Position numbers and translations under genes: made by a program
Assembly: GCA_026002875.1 (NCBI GenBank)
Contig: BPGE01000001.1
Coordinates: 1,612,001 to 1,676,000 of the forward strand
DNA: 64,000 bases
Direction: 5' to 3'
DNA from: Bryobacteraceae bacterium
GTDB lineage: Bacteria > Acidobacteriota > Terriglobia > Bryobacterales > Bryobacteraceae
The notes under the pieces: model-generated
The model's input: only the letters and a program-made list of their open reading frames with translations
Told to the model about the DNA's origin: nothing
The model's database searches: none
Shown here: one piece after another, positions 1 through 10,100 of the stretch
How the letters are laid out: every line of letters begins with the position of its first letter
How positions within the stretch are numbered: the first letter of the stretch is position 1

Positions 1-2104
1 TTTCCGGAATCGGATTCAATGCGTAATTCGCCTTCACCGCCGCCTCGGTCGGATTGACCGCATTGATGTCGAAATCATGGATGCGGCGGTCGTAACGTTC
101 CGTCGTTCCCAGGTCCACCTCGTATCTCAGTCCCAGATTCACCGTCAGCCTCCGGCTGACGCGCCAGTCGTCCTGAATGAATGCCCCATGATACTTCGCC
201 GTCGCGGCCCGGTCCGCCAGCAGCGGGAAGTTGCCGCCCGTGGGCAGCCCGAGCAGGAACGACGCCATCGCCTGCGCCTGGATCTGTTCGATCGGCAGCG
301 ACGGATTCAGGTCGTTCTGCCTGGTGAAATCGTTGCCGAAATTGTACTGGCCCGCCTGATACGTCTGGTCGCGCCGGTTTTCCTGATACACGCGGAAATC
401 ATAGCCGGCGCGGATCGAATGCGAACCAGCGATCTTCGTCACCGTCGGCTGAAGCGACCACAGGGGCGTCGTGATCTTGTAGCCCGTGGGTTCCACCGGC
501 GAGGAATAGTTGCTGATGTTGATCTGCGGAAGCGTGTTGGCGGTGAACAGGCGCAGAGCGGCCTCCGAAAAGCCCATCTTCCTGACGTCGTAGTCGAACG
601 AGGCCAGAGAAAACCGGTCCTGTTTGAAGCGCGTGAATCCGGCCCGCAGATTGACGATGGTCGTCGCCGAAGGCGTATAGACATAATCGAACACCCCGCC
701 GCGGTTGCCGCGATGACCCAGACGGCCGTTGATTCTGACGCCATTGTTCACGCCTGCTGTCTGCTCGTCGATCTCCGTGCGCCAGCTCTGGGAAAAACGG
801 CCGAAAAACCGGTTCTTTTCGTTCACGGTGTGGTCGATCCGCACGAGCAGCACGTCGTAGGTGTTGTCGTTGACGCCCCGGCCGACGAAATTGTTGGTGG
901 TTGCCGCAGTGGCCACATTCGGCAGCGGCAGGAAGGAAAGATAGTTTTTCGCGATCTGGCTGATGCGGTCGGGACAGATCACGTTCAGCCGCCCGTTGCA
1001 TTGCACCGGCTGGCGCACGACGCGCGGTCCCTCCACGCGCGCGGTGAAGGGATCGTAGACATAGAGGGGCGCCGGGCGGTTCAGCAGCGCGCTGAAATCT
1101 CCCCGCCGGAACGCTTCGTCCGGAACGGTCAAGGTCTCCAATTCCGGCGTCAGCGGCCGGATGCGCTCAATGCTGGTGAAGAAAAACGTCCGGTCCCGGC
1201 CGTTGTAGATCCCGGGCAGCAACACGGGCCCGCCCACGGTTCCGCCGAACCGGTTGTACCGCCGCGTCTGCCGCGGGATGCCCTGGCGGTTGTTGAAAAA
1301 CGAATTGGCGGCCAGTTTGTCATTGCGCACGAACTCATACAGCGTGCCCTGCACGCGGTTCGTGCCGGACTTCACGGCCACATCGATGCTGCCGCCGGCG
1401 GTGCGCCCCTGCTGCGCATCGAAGCTGGCCGTGACTACCTTGAACTCCTCCACTGCGTCCGTCGGCGGTTGCAGGCCCACGCGCGCCGCCCCCTGCGTCT
1501 GCCGGTCTGCTGTATTCGGCGTCCCGTCCAGGGTGAACTCGTTGCCGCCCGGCGAGCCGTTCACCTCGAAATTCGACGGCCCGCTGTTGCTCAGCGCCGA
1601 GTTCGACGTGTAGCCCCCGGTGACGACGATGCCCGGCGCAAGCTGGATCAGCGTCATCGGATTCCCTTCGCCCAGCGGCAGCTCCGTGATCCGCCTCCGG
1701 TCCACGATTTGTCCGCTCGTGGCCGTGCCCAGCTCCAGCAGGGGCGGCTCGGCGGTGACGTTCACCGTCTCCTGCATCGCCCCCAGTTCGAGCTGGATAT
1801 CCAGCGTGATTCTTTCCGAAATGCGCAGCTCGACGTTCTGCCGCGACGCGCGCTTGAATCCCTGCATTTCCACCGTGACGGTATAGACGCCCTGCGGCAG
1901 CAGCGGAATCGTATACACTCCTTCTCCCGTCGTCGTGCCCTGGTAGGCCACGTTGGTCAATGTGTTCACGGCGGTCACCCGGGCCGCCGCAACCGGCGCG
2001 CCGGTCGGATCCGTGATTGTTCCGCTGATCGTTCCCCGCGGGTCCTGCGCCGACGCCGCAAGGCTGAGAACTGCTATCCCCAAAACGCTGGCAAAACGAG
2101 ACAT
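1..2104 (-). CDS. TonB-dependent receptor, Oar-like, 3' end cut by window
   Basis: Outer-membrane receptor that would import a large ligand, probably an oligosaccharide, using TonB energy. The reading frame is open from the ATG at 2104 to the window edge (about 701 residues); family members are often 1000-1200 residues, so the C-terminal barrel is missing here. Residues 1-19 form a signal peptide ending ASA. Residues about 20-105 are a carboxypeptidase-regulatory (CarboxypepD_reg) domain, recognisable by GTISGTITDPTGAPV and by YTVTVEMQGF. A plug domain follows (LELGTATSGQIVDRRRITEL), then beta-barrel strands with many Asn/Tyr/Arg. AGAGG lies 6 nt before the start. It follows the response-regulator gene by 84 bp on the same strand, so the sensor system upstream may control it. 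The ligand cannot be told from sequence; the nearby rhamnosidase suggests a rhamnose-containing glycan (inference). Confidence 0.9.
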   Translation of the reverse strand, partial: MSRFASVLGIAVLSLAASAQDPRGTISGTITDPTGAPVAAARVTAVNTLTNVAYQGTTTGEGVYTIPLLPQGVYTVTVEMQGFKRASRQNVELRISERITLDIQLELGAMQETVNVTAEPPLLELGTATSGQIVDRRRITELPLGEGNPMTLIQLAPGIVVTGGYTSNSALSNSGPSNFEVNGSPGGNEFTLDGTPNTADRQTQGAARVGLQPPTDAVEEFKVVTASFDAQQGRTAGGSIDVAVKSGTNRVQGTLYEFVRNDKLAANSFFNNRQGIPRQTRRYNRFGGTVGGPVLLPGIYNGRDRTFFFTSIERIRPLTPELETLTVPDEAFRRGDFSALLNRPAPLYVYDPFTARVEGPRVVRQPVQCNGRLNVICPDRISQIAKNYLSFLPLPNVATAATTNNFVGRGVNDNTYDVLLVRIDHTVNEKNRFFGRFSQSWRTEIDEQTAGVNNGVRINGRLGHRGNRGGVFDYVYTPSATTIVNLRAGFTRFKQDRFSLASFDYDVRKMGFSEAALRLFTANTLPQINISNYSSPVEPTGYKITTPLWSLQPTVTKIAGSHSIRAGYDFRVYQENRRDQTYQAGQYNFGNDFTRQNDLNPSLPIEQIQAQAMASFLLGLPTGGNFPLLADRAATAKYHGAFIQDDWRVSRRLTVNLGLRYEVDLGTTERYDRRIHDFDINAVNPTEAAVKANYALNPIPE

Positions 2105-2188
2105 GATGCACCTCTTCTCGATCGCTTTACAGCTATCAGAGAAGCCCCGGCCCGCCAATATGAGGATTGTTATATGCCGGCGTGGCTG

Positions 2189-2818
2189 CTATTCGATTGC
2201 CACGATGCCGCGCTCGATGGCGATCACAGCCGCTTCCGTGCGGTCCGTCGCCCCCAGCTTGTCGAGGATGTGGCTGACGTGGATCCGCACCGTGCCCTCG
2301 CTGGCGCCCAGCACTTCGGCGATCTCCCGGTTCCGTAAGCCCTTCACGATCAGCCCCAAAATCTCTCTTTCGCGCGCCGTCAGATCCTTGTAAGCCCGCC
2401 GCTCCCGCAGCTTCTGCTGCACTGCGCGCGGAAGATAACGCTGCCCGCCCAGCACGGTCCGGATCGCTGCAATCAGCTCTGTCCGCAGCATGTCCTTGAG
2501 CAGATACGCCCGCGCGCCGGCGCGCAGGCAGCGGGCGATGTCCTCGTCTCCGGAATAAGAGCTGAAAATCAGCACCCGCGCTTCGGGAAATTCCCCGAGG
2601 ATTTTCTCGGTCGCCTCCGCGCCGGTCATGCCCGGCAGCCGCAGGTCCATCAGCACGACATCCGGCCTCAATTTGCGGAACTCCTCCACCCCCTCCTCCC
2701 CGCTGCCCGCCTCGCCAGCCACGATCATGTCGTCTTCTTCTCTCAGAATCGAGGTCAGACCCTCGCGCAGCACTGGGTGATCATCCACGATCAGGATGCG
2801 GTACGGGCCTGCCTGCAT
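2189..2818 (-). CDS. NarL/FixJ-type response regulator
   Basis: Two-component response regulator of 209 residues. An N-terminal receiver domain (about 5-122) has the acidic pair D12-D13, the phospho-acceptor D58 in VLMDLRLPG, and a conserved Lys in YLLKDM. A LuxR-type helix-turn-helix occupies about 143-205 (LTAREREILGLIVKGLRNRE and GTVRIHVSHILDKLG). It begins 9 bp after the stop of the sensor kinase, so the two form a cognate pair. The likely target is the TonB receptor gene just downstream or the glycan genes upstream (inference). All key receiver residues are present and the length is normal. Confidence 0.95.
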   Translation of the reverse strand: MQAGPYRILIVDDHPVLREGLTSILREEDDMIVAGEAGSGEEGVEEFRKLRPDVVLMDLRLPGMTGAEATEKILGEFPEARVLIFSSYSGDEDIARCLRAGARAYLLKDMLRTELIAAIRTVLGGQRYLPRAVQQKLRERRAYKDLTAREREILGLIVKGLRNREIAEVLGASEGTVRIHVSHILDKLGATDRTEAAVIAIERGIVAIE

Positions 2819-2827
2819 GGCCGTCCT

Positions 2828-5797
2828 CTAGCCCCTCCAGCCCACCGGGACGACCACCTCGACATCCGTCCCTGAGCCCGGCCGCGAGTGGATCGACATT
2901 CTTCCGCCCAACGCTCTGGCCCGCTCCTGCATCCCCGTCAGTCCGAAATGCGCCCCGGAAGGCTGCGCCGGATCAAATCCCCGTCCGTCGTCCGAGGTCA
3001 GCAGACGCACTGCCCGCGGTTCGTACCGCAGCACCAGCTCCACGCGCGAAGCGCCCGAGTGCCGGATCGCATTCGCTGCCGCCTCCCGTGCGATCTTCGC
3101 CAGCTGCGTGCAGACCTGGGGCGCCAGCGCCCTCTTCTGGCCTTCGATCCGCAGCTCCACCCGCACCCCGTGCTCCTGCGACATTCGAGCCGCCATTTCC
3201 CGGATCGCTTCCGCCGGATCGTCCTCCTCGAAACTCGCCGTCCGCAGTTCGAGAATCGTTCTCCTGGCCTCTGCCACCACCTCATCGAGCCTTGTCAGCG
3301 CGCGCTCCAGGCGGCTCTTCGCCTCCAGGGGTTCCGCCGGCAACCTCCGTGTCGCCGCCTCCAGTTGCAGCCCGACCCCCGTCACCCCCTGCATCAGCGT
3401 GTCGTGGATCTCCCGGGCGATGCGCGCCCGCTCTTCCAGCACGGCCTGATACCGCCGGTGCACGCTCACCATGCGCGCGCGGTAGGCGCCCCATCCCAGC
3501 AGCAACAGGGCGACGCCGCACGCCAGCGAAAACCACACGGTCTGATAGAACCGCGGCGCCAGCCGCACTTCCACGGACGCCTCCTCCCGCGGCCAGGAGC
3601 CGTCGTTTGCGTAGGCAATCGCACGGAAACGGTACCGCCCCGGGGGCAGGTTCGTGTAGTAGGCCGACCGTCTTCCCGCCGACTCCACCCACTCCTGGTC
3701 GTATCCGTCCAGACGATATCGGAACCTCACCTTCTCCGGCGCCCCCAGGCTGATCGCCGTGAACTGGATCTCCAGATCGCCCGCTCCAGCCCCGACCTCC
3801 ACCTGGCCCGGCGCCGCAGGCCACGCCTTGCCCTGGGACAACACCCTTTCAATGACAACCCGCGGCGGCGGGGGCGTGTCGCGCAGACTCCTCGGATCGA
3901 ACACCACTGCGCCCGCCACCGTCGGAAACCACATCCGTCCATCAGGCGTCATCGTTGCCGCCGGCTGCTCGCCGCCATTGCACTCGGCCGACCGCATCCC
4001 GTCGGACGTATCAAACGTCACCGCCCGCAGCGGTCCGCTCCGCTTCTCGGCGAATTCGTCCAGATCCTTCTTGGGGATGCGCATCACGCCGCGCCGGCTG
4101 GTCAGCCACAGATGCCCCAATTGGTCCTCGGCCACGTAAAGGATGTTGTCGCTCAACAGCCCGTCCCGCCTGTAGAACGCCGAGAATTTCCCGTTTCTGA
4201 GCCGCGTCAGTCCGCCGCGCGTCCCGATCCACAGAGTGCCGCTGCCATCCAAATACAGCGATGTCACGCGGTCGTGCGAAAGACCGTCGCGCGATGTGAA
4301 CCGCTTCGCAGCCGCGCCCTTGAGGGAGTACAGCCCTTCCTCGGTCCCGATCCACAACGTTCCGCTGCCGTCCTCCGCCATGGCATTGATGCCGCTTGGC
4401 GCCTGGCCGAAGACTGGTGTCTGGTCGGCCGCCCTGCCGCGCTCATAAAGAAAGAGCCTGTCCCAGAGCCCGATCCAGAGCCGCCCCGCGTGGTCTGCGA
4501 ACAGAACCCTCACGGCCGCAGGCTCGCCCGGCAGTCCCAGCGCGGCCCGCTCGACTGCGCCCTCCCGCCACCGGAACAGCCCCGTGTCGGCTCCGATCCA
4601 CACCACGCCGTCCGGAGTCCGAGCCAGCGTCCGCACGACGTCCCGCGACCATTCCCGCGACAGCCGGATCGTCCGCACGGCGCCGTTCTCCAGCAGGCTC
4701 GCGCCCGCGCGCGTCCCGAACCACACCCGCCCCGCATCGTCTGCCATCAGCACGCGCACGTCATCGTTCACCAGCCCTTCGCTCGTCGTCCACGTCTCCA
4801 CCTTCCGGTCTCTCAGACGGAACAGCCCCCCGCGCGTGCCCAGCCACAGGTTGCCTTCGCTGTCTTCGATCATCGCCCGGACGAAGCTGTGCGGAAGCCC
4901 CTCGCGCGGAGTCAGGCGCGTGATCCGCTCATCCCGGATCCTCCACAATCCCGCTCCCTCCGTTCCGGCCCACAGGCTGCCGTGCCGGTCTTCCACGATC
5001 GCCCGCACGGCCACGCCCCCGATCCCCGCCACCGGTTGGAACCGCCGTCCGTCGAACACATGCAGCCCCCCCGCGCGCGTTCCTACCCACAGCCGCCCGC
5101 GGCGGTCTTCATGAAAGGCGCGAATCTGGCTGCTCCGCAGCCCGCTGTCCTTGCCGAAGCATTCGATCGCGCGCCCGCGCATCACGCAGATGCCGTCTTC
5201 GTCGGTTCCGATCCACAGGTCTCCGCGGGAATCCTGGTACACCGTGCGCAGCGAGTCGCTCGGCAGGCCGTCGCGTCTCGTCAGCGTCTGGAAGCGTCCT
5301 CCTTCGAAGCGGGCCAGCCCTCCGTCGTGCGCCGTGATCCAGATTGCTCCGCTGCGGTCTTCGTAGATCGAGCGGATGTAATTGTTCGGCAGGCCGTTGG
5401 CGGTGGTGTACGTCGCTGTGAAGCGTCCGCCGCGGTAAACCGTGATTCCGCCGCCGCTCGTGCCGATCCACAACGCCCCGTGGCGGTCCTCGCACAGCGC
5501 GATCACGGAGTTGTGCCTCAGGGCCGGCGTGTTGCGCGTGTCGAACACCGTGAACTGCGTGCCGTCGAACCGCACCAGCCCCTCTGTGGTTCCCAGCCAC
5601 AGATAGCCGTCGCGCGCCTCCAGCAGCGCCTGCACGAAGTTGTCCGGCAGCCCGTCTTTGCTCTGCCACAGCGCCTGGCTGTACTGCGACGGCGGCTTCG
5701 CTGGATCCAGCGCGGATGCCCGCGCAGACAGGACGGCCGCCAGGATTGCGGCCGTCACGGCTGCCGAGCAGCCTCTCGTCTGCCTTGCGATCCTCAT
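2828..5797 (-). CDS. Beta-propeller sensor histidine kinase
   Basis: Membrane sensor kinase of 989 residues. After a signal sequence come about a dozen two-component-regulator-propeller repeats of the form LWIGT-GGL-R with ED-G between them (about 35-620), a Y_Y_Y domain (FRYRLDGYDQEW to YRFRAIAYANDG), one membrane helix (FSLACGVALLLLGWGAYRA), then a HisKA_3 dimerisation helix with the phosphorylated His at about 798 in REIHDTLMQG and an HATPase_c domain with N-box AAANAIRHS and G-box DDGRGFD. The propeller lies outside the cytoplasm and in related hybrid sensors binds oligosaccharides. I take the ATG at 5797: it has AGAGG upstream and starts 10 bp after the previous gene; a TTG at 5824 would overlap that gene. 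Unlike Bacteroides hybrid sensors, the regulator here is a separate protein. Confidence 0.93.
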   Translation of the reverse strand: MRIARQTRGCSAAVTAAILAAVLSARASALDPAKPPSQYSQALWQSKDGLPDNFVQALLEARDGYLWLGTTEGLVRFDGTQFTVFDTRNTPALRHNSVIALCEDRHGALWIGTSGGGITVYRGGRFTATYTTANGLPNNYIRSIYEDRSGAIWITAHDGGLARFEGGRFQTLTRRDGLPSDSLRTVYQDSRGDLWIGTDEDGICVMRGRAIECFGKDSGLRSSQIRAFHEDRRGRLWVGTRAGGLHVFDGRRFQPVAGIGGVAVRAIVEDRHGSLWAGTEGAGLWRIRDERITRLTPREGLPHSFVRAMIEDSEGNLWLGTRGGLFRLRDRKVETWTTSEGLVNDDVRVLMADDAGRVWFGTRAGASLLENGAVRTIRLSREWSRDVVRTLARTPDGVVWIGADTGLFRWREGAVERAALGLPGEPAAVRVLFADHAGRLWIGLWDRLFLYERGRAADQTPVFGQAPSGINAMAEDGSGTLWIGTEEGLYSLKGAAAKRFTSRDGLSHDRVTSLYLDGSGTLWIGTRGGLTRLRNGKFSAFYRRDGLLSDNILYVAEDQLGHLWLTSRRGVMRIPKKDLDEFAEKRSGPLRAVTFDTSDGMRSAECNGGEQPAATMTPDGRMWFPTVAGAVVFDPRSLRDTPPPPRVVIERVLSQGKAWPAAPGQVEVGAGAGDLEIQFTAISLGAPEKVRFRYRLDGYDQEWVESAGRRSAYYTNLPPGRYRFRAIAYANDGSWPREEASVEVRLAPRFYQTVWFSLACGVALLLLGWGAYRARMVSVHRRYQAVLEERARIAREIHDTLMQGVTGVGLQLEAATRRLPAEPLEAKSRLERALTRLDEVVAEARRTILELRTASFEEDDPAEAIREMAARMSQEHGVRVELRIEGQKRALAPQVCTQLAKIAREAAANAIRHSGASRVELVLRYEPRAVRLLTSDDGRGFDPAQPSGAHFGLTGMQERARALGGRMSIHSRPGSGTDVEVVVPVGWRG

Positions 5798-5807
5798 TGC
5801 GCGGCCT

Positions 5808-7046
5808 CTAGCCGCTGACTGCAACAGCGCGCTTCCACACCCCCGCTTCCACGGTCACTCCCAGGCCCGGCCCGGAAGGCACCGTCAGCATCCCATTCTC
5901 GCTCTTCAGCGTCGACGTCGGGCACTCGACAGGCAGCGTGTCCTCGTCGCCCTTGTATTCCTGGTGCGGGCCCGGATTCTCCACGCAGGAGGCGAAATGC
6001 GCCACATACAGGTAGCCCAGCCCTCCGCCGGACATGTGGGGCGTGCATGGCAGCCCCGCGGCATTGGCCATCCGCGCCACCTTCACGGCCCGCATCAGCC
6101 CTCCTCCATAAAGCAGGTCCGGCTGGATGACCTGCGCCGTTCCCGTTTCGATGATGCGCCGGAAGTTGCGCACGCTCATCTCCTGCTCGCCCAGCGCAAC
6201 CGGAATGTCAAGAACATCCGCAACCGCTTTTGTTTCGTCGTAATAGTCGAACGGCACGGGCTCTTCGAAAAACGCATACCTGTGCTCCTCCAGCATCCGT
6301 CCGATCCGCAGCGCCATCGGCACGTCGTAGGAGCCGTTGGCGTCGGCATAGAGCGCCATCTTTTCGCCGAAGGTTTTGCGTACCAGCGGGATCAGTTCGA
6401 GGTCCCGGCGCGTCGAAGCCTCGTCATACCGCATCCGCGCCCCCAGCCGGAACTTGATCGCGCCCGCGCCTGTTTCCTCCGTGATCCGGCGCAGATATTC
6501 GATCTCGGCTGCAGGTGTGTTCCCCCGGTTACCGCTCGCCCGGTACACGGCGATCTTCCTCCTCCGCACCTGCCCGAAAAGCTCTCCCATCGCCTTGCCG
6601 CTGGCCTTGCCGAGCAGATCCAGGATGGCGATTTCCGCCGCCGCCATGCACACCCAGAACGGCAGCCCCTGCCACTTGTAATTCGAATTCACCAGATACG
6701 CTTCATGAAAAACGCGCTCCAGCTCCCGCGCATCTTTTCCGATAAAATGAGGCGCGACTTTCTGTAAAAAGATGGGCCACGCCGCCCGCATCACCGTGCT
6801 GTGCGCCTCGCAGAAGCCTTCCAGCCCTCCGCTCCGCGCGCGCACCAGAAAGAAACGCCCCGAGCGCAGCAGCTCCAGCGACTCAATCTTCAACGGCTCG
6901 CGCAGCAGGTCCGCGCGCAACACAGGCGCCTGCATGATCTTCGCCAGCTTCTCCGCCAGCTCGGAACGGGAAGCCGGGGCCGTTGCGGCCGGCGCCGCAG
7001 TGCTGAGTGCTGCTGTTTGCAGCCATTGACGGCGGTTGACTCTCAT
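5808..7046 (-). CDS. Tat-exported enolase-superfamily protein (mandelate racemase/sugar-acid dehydratase type)
   Basis: A 412-residue member of the mandelate racemase/muconate lactonising group of the enolase superfamily, which abstract a proton next to a carboxylate; many are sugar-acid dehydratases. The active-site pattern is intact: K198-x-R200 on the second strand, metal ligands D235 (ALYADANG), E261 (FFEEPVP) and E287 (VALGEQE), D310 (QPDLLYGGG) and H337 (CTPHMSGGG). The N-terminus reads MRVNRRQWLQTAAL, a twin-arginine signal, so the enzyme is probably exported folded. That is unusual for a sugar-acid dehydratase, which would normally act in the cytoplasm. It sits between an alpha-L-rhamnosidase and a sensor kinase, so a rhamnonate-like substrate is possible, but this is inference. 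Confidence 0.88.
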   Translation of the reverse strand: MRVNRRQWLQTAALSTAAPAATAPASRSELAEKLAKIMQAPVLRADLLREPLKIESLELLRSGRFFLVRARSGGLEGFCEAHSTVMRAAWPIFLQKVAPHFIGKDARELERVFHEAYLVNSNYKWQGLPFWVCMAAAEIAILDLLGKASGKAMGELFGQVRRRKIAVYRASGNRGNTPAAEIEYLRRITEETGAGAIKFRLGARMRYDEASTRRDLELIPLVRKTFGEKMALYADANGSYDVPMALRIGRMLEEHRYAFFEEPVPFDYYDETKAVADVLDIPVALGEQEMSVRNFRRIIETGTAQVIQPDLLYGGGLMRAVKVARMANAAGLPCTPHMSGGGLGYLYVAHFASCVENPGPHQEYKGDEDTLPVECPTSTLKSENGMLTVPSGPGLGVTVEAGVWKRAVAVSG

Positions 7047-7054
7047 CGCCCGCC

Positions 7055-7081
7055 ATTATGGCATGCGTCCGCCTCTGACAA
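7055..7081 (-). promoter_or_regulatory. Candidate promoter ahead of the enolase-superfamily gene
   Basis: On the minus strand TTGTCA (7076-7081) and CATAAT (7055-7060) each match the sigma70 consensus at five of six positions, with a short 15-bp spacer. The -10 box ends 8 nt before the ATG at 7046, so a transcript would have almost no leader. It would uncouple the enolase/kinase/regulator genes from the rhamnosidase upstream. Confidence 0.33.
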
Positions 7082-7104
7082 AGCTCATATTGCGGCTGCA
7101 ACGT

Positions 7105-10100
7105 TCACTGCCGCGCCCGGAATTCATAGTCGCCGGAGCCGAGCAGATAGACGGCTTTTCCGTTCTCATACCGCAGCAGCGTCACGCCGTCCGACTTCCG
7201 CGCGTCCCGTCCGCCCTCGGTCACCGTTTCCACGGAAGCGGCGGGGAGAATCAACGTGGCCACGGTGTTCGCGGGTACCGTCGCGCGGTATGTGAGCCAG
7301 CCGTCTTCCGACCGCCAGGAACTGCGGATCAGACCGTAGGGCGACTCGTAGTGGCCCTGCGCCCAGGTCATCCGCCCGGCGGGGTCGGGCTCGGGCTGCA
7401 GGATGAAGCGGCGGAATCCCGGATCGCCGCGCTCGATGCCCAGCACGTGCGCCATCATCCACTGTCCGACAGCGCCGAACGAGTAGTGGTTGAACGAATT
7501 CATGCTGTTGTTTCCCCCGAAGCCGCTCTCGACCGTGTACCCGTTCAGCCGCTCCCAGATCGTCGTCGCTCCCTGCTCCACCGGATACAGCCACGACGGA
7601 AAATGCGCCGCCTGCAGCAGCCGGTAGGCGTGCTCCGTGTAGCCGTGCAGAGACAGCGCCTTGCTGATCCACGCCGTGCCGATGAAGCCGGTCATCAGCG
7701 AATAGGGCGGCCGCAGCACGCCGTCGTCGTCCTGATTGGCACGTTCCACCGTATGCGCCAGCTGCTTCGCCATGTGGGGGATGTTGTCCTCGCTGAAGGC
7801 GCCCAGGGCGAGCCCCACCGCGTACGACGTCTGCGTGTCGGCGATCCGGAATTCCGGCTTTCTCTGGCCGCTGCCTCCCCCCATGCCGCCCCTCGAGGGA
7901 ATTCCCAGCGTCCGCTTGTCGGCGCTCACAAACGTTTCATTGAAGAATTGTTTGCGCGTTTCGTAGTCCGCCCGGTACTGCTTCGCCTCCTCCGCCCTGC
8001 CGAGCAGCTCCGCCACGCGCGCCATGATGTCGAGACACCGCACGTAGTACGCCTCCGCCAGAAACTCGGGACCGAGCATGCGGTTCTGAAAACCGAGCCA
8101 GTCTCCCAGCCGCACGTCGCCCAGCAGGCGCGTCTCGGGGTGGATCGACCTCTTCAGATGGGCCATGTAAGCGGCCATCGCCGGATAATGCTCCTCGAGC
8201 AGAGCCCGGTCTCCGTATTGCCAGTACGCTTCCCACGGAACCACGATCCCCGCAGCGCCCCACAGAATCCCGCCGAATCCCCCGCCCAACGGCGCGATGT
8301 CGGGGAACCGCCCCTCTTCGCCCTGCGTGTCGCGCATCGCCCGCATGTGCCTCCGCAGGAACGCCGCGGCATCGGTGATGTACGACGCCGTCCGCGAGAA
8401 CACATTCAGGTCTCCCGACCAGCCCATCCGCTCGTTCCGCTGCGGGCAATCGGTCGGAATCCAGAGAAAATTATCGACTGTCGACCAGATGATGTTTTGC
8501 CATAACCGGTTGACTTTTTCGTTCGAGGACTGGAACTCCGCCGTCAGCCGCCGCACGGAACTCACCGCGAGTCCCTCCACGTCCTCCAGCGGCAGCGGCT
8601 TCTCAATGCCGGTGATCTCGATGTACTGAAAGCCATGCCACGTGAACCGCGGCTGGATCACCTGCCCGCCGGCGCGCGTGATGTAAATGTCCTGGCTCAG
8701 CGCTGCGCGGTAATTCTCGGTCATGATCATGCCGGCATTCGCGCCGGACTCTGGCAGATTCGGGTAGAGCATTTCCGAAAAACGCAGCGTGATCTGTCTT
8801 CCCGGCTGCGCGCTCCGGACCGTGATGCGCGGCACCCCTGTGATGTTCTGACCGAGATCGTAAACAAACACGCCGGGGCGGACTTCCTTCACGCTCTTCG
8901 CCTTGAGAACACGGAAAACTCCGGCAGGCTCGTCCATCTGCCCGATCATCTGCATCCGGCCGTATTCCAGCGGCGCATTGCGCGCCGGAAAGGCCATCGG
9001 AGTCTCCTGTCCGCCGCCCGGCGCATCCAGATAGGCCGTTCCCAGCAGCGGTACGGCGCGGGCGGCTTTCCAGTCCGAGTCGTCGAACCCCGGCGCGCTC
9101 CAGCCGCGCATTTTGTCTTCCCGCGTCGCGTCGTACACTTCGCCCATGTACTGGCTGCTGTAGACAACCGGCCCGCCTCCGAAGTATTTCCAGCTGCCGG
9201 GCTGCGTGACGAAGACATCCTCGCTCCCGTCTGCATATTTCACCGCCAGCTTCGCGCGCAGCGACTGCCGGTCGCCGAAATGATTCCAGACGGTGCCGAA
9301 GCTCAGCAGCCCGCTCCACCAGCCTTCTCCGAGCATGGCTCCGAGCGCGTTTTCTCCGGCGCGCACCATTCCGGTCACGTCGTAGGTCTGGTACAGGTGC
9401 GTGCGGTTGTACTGCGTGAATCCGGGCGTGAACCAGTCCTCGCCCACGCGCTTTCCATTGAGATAGAGCTCGTAGATGCCTCGGGCGGTCGCATAGAGGC
9501 GCGCCGACCGCACCGGGGCATTCTTCAGACGGAACCGCGTGCGCAGCATCGGCATCGAATTCCGGCTCGGATCGCGGACAAGAAACAGCCCGGTCGATCC
9601 GCCCCGGACTTGATAGGCGCCTTGAGCCACGGAGAATTTCTCCCGCTCCGCGGCGCCGGCGAAAATCCCCGTGTACGGTTGCGCCGTCAGATCCTCGTGG
9701 AAAAGAACATTCCGCGGGAGCCGCAGGTGCCGCACCGTCACATCTCGGAACGACGCGCTCTGCCCGGCTTCCATGGCGAACCCGATCTCGCACAGCATTC
9801 CATATGTGATGTAGTCCCAGCCCAGCCCCGCGGGATTCAGGTTGACGGCATTCGGCGGGAGGCGGCGGCCAGCACCTGCCTGCGGCGCCTTGTCCGCTCC
9901 GGTGGCGGGCGACAGGGCCTCGCTGCCGTTGACGCGGACGAAAATCGCGCCGAACACGCTCTGCACTTCCACCTGGTGTTCTGCGTGCCGGTTGGCTGCG
10001 CCAATCACCTCGGGAGCGATCTCAAATGTATGGAACGGGATTTTCGAATGATCCGAGCTCTGGTAGCCCGCCCGGTACACATGGAGCTTCGCTTTGCCTG

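Noticed and set aside
77-2338. 753-codon open frame on the plus strand
   Set aside because: It is antisense to the TonB receptor and regulator, Arg/Pro/His-rich, and has no family character; a product of high GC in the third codon position of the real genes.
2888-5818. 976-codon open frame on the plus strand
   Set aside because: Antisense to the sensor kinase; its periodic RPHP-like repeats are just the reverse reading of the propeller repeats.
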